In this document: in pieces, positions 62,197 to 64,000 of the stretch
Numbering within the stretch: position 1 is the first letter of the stretch
Layout of the letters: each line of letters opens with the position of its first letter
NCBI GenBank assembly: GCA_916700875.1
Contig: CAKAKS010000004.1
Location: 12,854,534-12,918,533 of the forward strand
Length of the DNA stretch: 64,000 nt
Source of the DNA: Sebastes aleutianus
Lineage: Eukaryota; Chordata; Actinopteri; Perciformes; Sebastidae
Direction: 5' to 3'
Notes under the pieces: generated by a model
Seen by the model: only the letters and a program-made list of their open reading frames with translations
The model's database searches: none
Told to the model about the DNA's origin: nothing
Position numbers and translations under genes: made by a program

Positions 62197-62470
62197 ACAG
62201 GATCAGTGGTAGCCGGATGACCGCCAGTTACAGTCTCTTTCACGTTATCCCAGATAATGACAATAATAAAGACGCGCGGAGTGATGCGCCTCTGCAAAGC
62301 GTAAACTTCCGCGACACCTGTCTGTCTGTCTCCAGGATACTTTTGGCTTGGCTGCCCCCTCGGCTACACTCGGATTATTTATTTTTTTCCCCCAAAGCAG
62401 CAGCAGACGCAGGCACCGCTGAATGGGTGATCACGAGGTTTGTATTACACGGAGGAAGGAGGAGGAGGAG
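62197..62470 (-). promoter_or_regulatory. myrip: candidate myrip non-coding first exon and promoter
   Basis: On the minus strand this segment ends in CCTGT|GTAAGTG (exon end 62197), one of the best donors in the window. Between 62197 and about 62440 the minus strand has no ATG at all and is locally rich in CpG (clusters near 62211, 62271-62288 and 62311). A TATA-like AAATAAATA lies at 62376-62384 on the minus strand, and a long CT/GA tract lies just upstream. If that box is used, the exon would run only from about 62345 to 62197. Splicing to the acceptor at 52909 would join it to the first coding exon through a 9.3-kb intron. This is inference from signals; no transcript can be seen. Confidence 0.5.
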
Positions 62471-62512
62471 GAGGAGGAGGAGAGAGGGAGGGAGGTGAGG
62501 GAGGTGAGGGAT
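62452..62512. repeat. (GGA)n purine tract at the candidate promoter
   Basis: Eight or more GGA units followed by ggaggtgagg repeats, just upstream of the candidate first exon. GA/CT tracts are common at vertebrate promoters and can form triplex DNA. Confidence 0.85.
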
Positions 62513-62945
62513 TGGCACCAGACCTTGATTCTTCCTGTATTCATTGGTGACACAGAGCTGGACCAGGTTGGGAATCAGAGATATAGTTTTTAGTCTATCG
62601 CTAGCTTTGCTGATCTGATATCTCATATTTTTTTTCCCTGCTGGCACCTGCTGCACTCTGCATGCTGCTCCCAATTTGGCACTGCTGCTCCTAGAGGAGG
62701 AGGAGGAGGAGGAGGAGGCACTGTGTTGGCTGGCTTCATTCACAAAGCCAGTCACACAGTGCAATTAACCTCCGAGAGAGAGATGAAAACATCCCAATTA
62801 ATCCAGCATTTATCTCTCATGTCTCCGTCTGCTATCAAATAGTGCCTCACTATCTTAATCATTTGTTTTACCTAACTTCTATATTTCAGTTCAGTGAGAA
62901 ATAATTTGAAGCATTAATACATTCTACAATCTATCTATCTATCTA
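62513..62945. other. stretch upstream of the candidate promoter
   Basis: Contains the second GGA tract and an (ATCT) run at 62931-62945. No gene recognised on either strand. Confidence 0.4.
62694..62719. repeat. second (GGA)n tract
   Basis: About eight GGA units upstream of the candidate promoter; single-copy sequence lies between the two tracts. Confidence 0.9.
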
Positions 62946-63544
62946 AAGGGGTGTAAGAAAATATATCGGAAATATCGAGTATACTGTATCAATTCTCAAA
63001 AACACTGTATTGAATTTTATTCAATAGTTTACATGCACGTGGTGCAGTGGTTAGCACTGGCGCCTCACAGCAAGAACGTTGTAGGTTCGAATCCAGCTTG
63101 GGGTCTTTCTCTGTGGAGTTTGCATGTTCTCCTCGTGTTAGTGTGGGATTTTCTCCGGGTTCTCCGGCTTCCTCCCACAGTCCAAAAACATGCAGGTTAG
63201 GTTCATTGTTGACTCTAAATTGCCCGTAGGTGTGAATGGTTGTCTGTCTCTATGTGTCAGCCCTGTGATAGTCTGGTGACCTGTCCAGGGTGTACCCCCT
63301 CCTTCGCCCAATGTCAGCTGGGATCGGCTCCAGCCCCTCCACGACCCATAACGGGATAAGCGGTTGCAGATGATGGATGGATGGATGGAGTTTACATGCA
63401 AAGTTGAACTCAGTCAATACTTTATTTTATTTGCAAAGATATGCGCCATCTCAAAGTAGTGCTGATGTCGGATGCAGGGACAGTGATTAAATGCAGATCC
63501 CACTGATCTGATTGCATGTCTGATTTTATGCATATGGTGTTGCA
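62946..63544. mobile_element. aggggtgtaagaaaatat element split by a SINE
   Basis: Left end aggggtgtaagaaaatatat resembles the left end of the mosaic element at 45988, and ttatgcatatggtg near 63527 recurs at about 46382. The SINE at 63038 interrupts it. Its right end has been replaced by the repeat starting at 63545. Confidence 0.55.
63038..63388 (+). mobile_element. tRNA-derived SINE with intact promoter boxes
   Basis: 351 bp. A-box-like tggttagcactgg at 63047-63059 and a perfect B box ggttcgaatcc at 63084-63094 mark a tRNA-derived RNA polymerase III head. The body has gagtttgcatgttctcc and ttcctcccacagtccaaa, and the tail is (ATGG)4. The flanking agtttacatgca is identical on both sides (63026-63037 and 63389-63400), a perfect 12-bp target duplication that indicates a fairly recent LINE-driven insertion. 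Confidence 0.93.
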
Positions 63545-64000
63545 GCCCGTTCTCATTCCCAGGGCGTCCAATGCCGACGCTTCGTCACGGTCGTCAGCGT
63601 TCAATACCGCCGTACAAAGCACTCTTTCATGGCGGTAGGAGATGCACCGGGCTTTCCATTCACTACAATGTAAACCCATCCAAGGCAACAGTAAATGCAC
63701 AGGGAAAGTGCGTAGTTTAAAGAGCGAAAGACACACACCGGGCGAGCTGGACGGGAGGTGGATAGGCCCAACAAACACAATGTCTTTCTTCCAGGAGACT
63801 GCTGTTTGTGTCCCTTGTGTTACATTTTACTTTCACCTTACAATCAGCTGTTCATTCGTGTCCCGTGTTCACAACAAGTCACATTTGCACTGTAAAAACT
63901 TAGTAATTTTATAGCCCACCTATGTTGTTTTTTCCTAAACCTAACTAAGTGGTTTTGTTGCCTAATCCTAAGAAAGGGTTTATGTTTAATGCAAAACATT
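63545..64000 (-). mobile_element. cagcccgttctcatt element, runs off the window
   Basis: Begins cagcccgttctcattcccag, related to the termini at 9412 and 30575, and includes cctaaacctaactaagtggt near 63933, a block shared inverted with the 30.6-kb element. The other end is beyond base 64000. Confidence 0.55.

Larger units (their letters stand above)
1..62470 (-). other. myrip: myrip gene, 5' portion (partial)
   Basis: Minus-strand gene, read from right to left. It comprises a putative non-coding first exon near 62197-62470, the first coding exon at 52702-52908 and the zinc-finger exon at 1733-1954. The remaining exons (myosin-binding and actin-binding parts) lie to the left of base 1; no further exon was found between 1 and 1732. 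In the known family MyRIP links Rab27a on secretory granules and melanosomes to myosin VIIa/Va and actin. Only the start of the Rab27-binding domain is seen here. The right boundary is uncertain because no transcription start is visible directly. Confidence 0.88.

Noticed and set aside
62175..62498. 107-codon plus-strand open frame ending in an Arg run
   Set aside because: It is antisense to the candidate myrip first exon and ends in the translated GGA repeat.
63038..63115. Possible tRNA gene
   Set aside because: The promoter boxes belong to a tRNA-derived SINE with a body, an ATGG tail and target duplications; no full cloverleaf is apparent.

Overview
This window is ray-finned fish (teleost) nuclear DNA, probably percomorph. 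It is AT-rich, crowded with short non-autonomous transposons and dinucleotide microsatellites, and holds very little coding sequence. No bacterial operons, rRNA genes, CRISPR arrays or full-length transposases are present. The organism call rests on repeat types I know from teleosts and on the fish-like version of the one recognisable gene; no species can be named.

The recognisable gene is myrip (myosin VIIa and Rab interacting protein, also Slac2-c/exophilin-8), read on the minus strand. Two consecutive coding exons are visible. The first (52702-52908) carries a strong-context ATG at 52811 and encodes the first 36 residues plus two bases. The second (1733-1954) encodes the FYVE-type zinc finger of the Rab27-binding domain. 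They join in phase 2 across an intron of 50,747 bp, which fills most of the window. A CpG-rich, ATG-free segment ending in a strong donor at 62197 is a good candidate for the non-coding first exon and promoter; its intron to the first coding exon would be about 9.3 kb. The rest of the gene lies beyond base 1.

The introns hold the accessory content. There are at least five copies of a TAGGGCTGTCAA-ended family (about 14.5, 20, 41.5, 46 and 60.5 kb). Other hAT-like elements have TIRs and, in the best cases, readable 8-9 bp target duplications (30.6, 38.7, 57.2 and 59.4 kb). There is a Tc1/mariner-like MITE (33.4 kb), a foldback element (36 kb), LINE 3' tails nested in other repeats (20.5 and 24.5 kb), and a tRNA-derived SINE with a perfect 12-bp target duplication (63.0 kb). 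Long (TG), (CA), (GA), (AT) and (GGA) runs are scattered throughout.

The points most worth a second look are an unassigned 117-bp exon-like open segment on the plus strand at 61148-61264 inside the myrip 5' intron; perfect nuclear-receptor DR1 motifs carried by two transposon types; the unusually long CT tract at the 3' splice site of the zinc-finger exon; and the nested, mosaic repeats. I found no evidence of a new multi-gene system. The window reads as a large regulatory and splicing landscape around the start of myrip.
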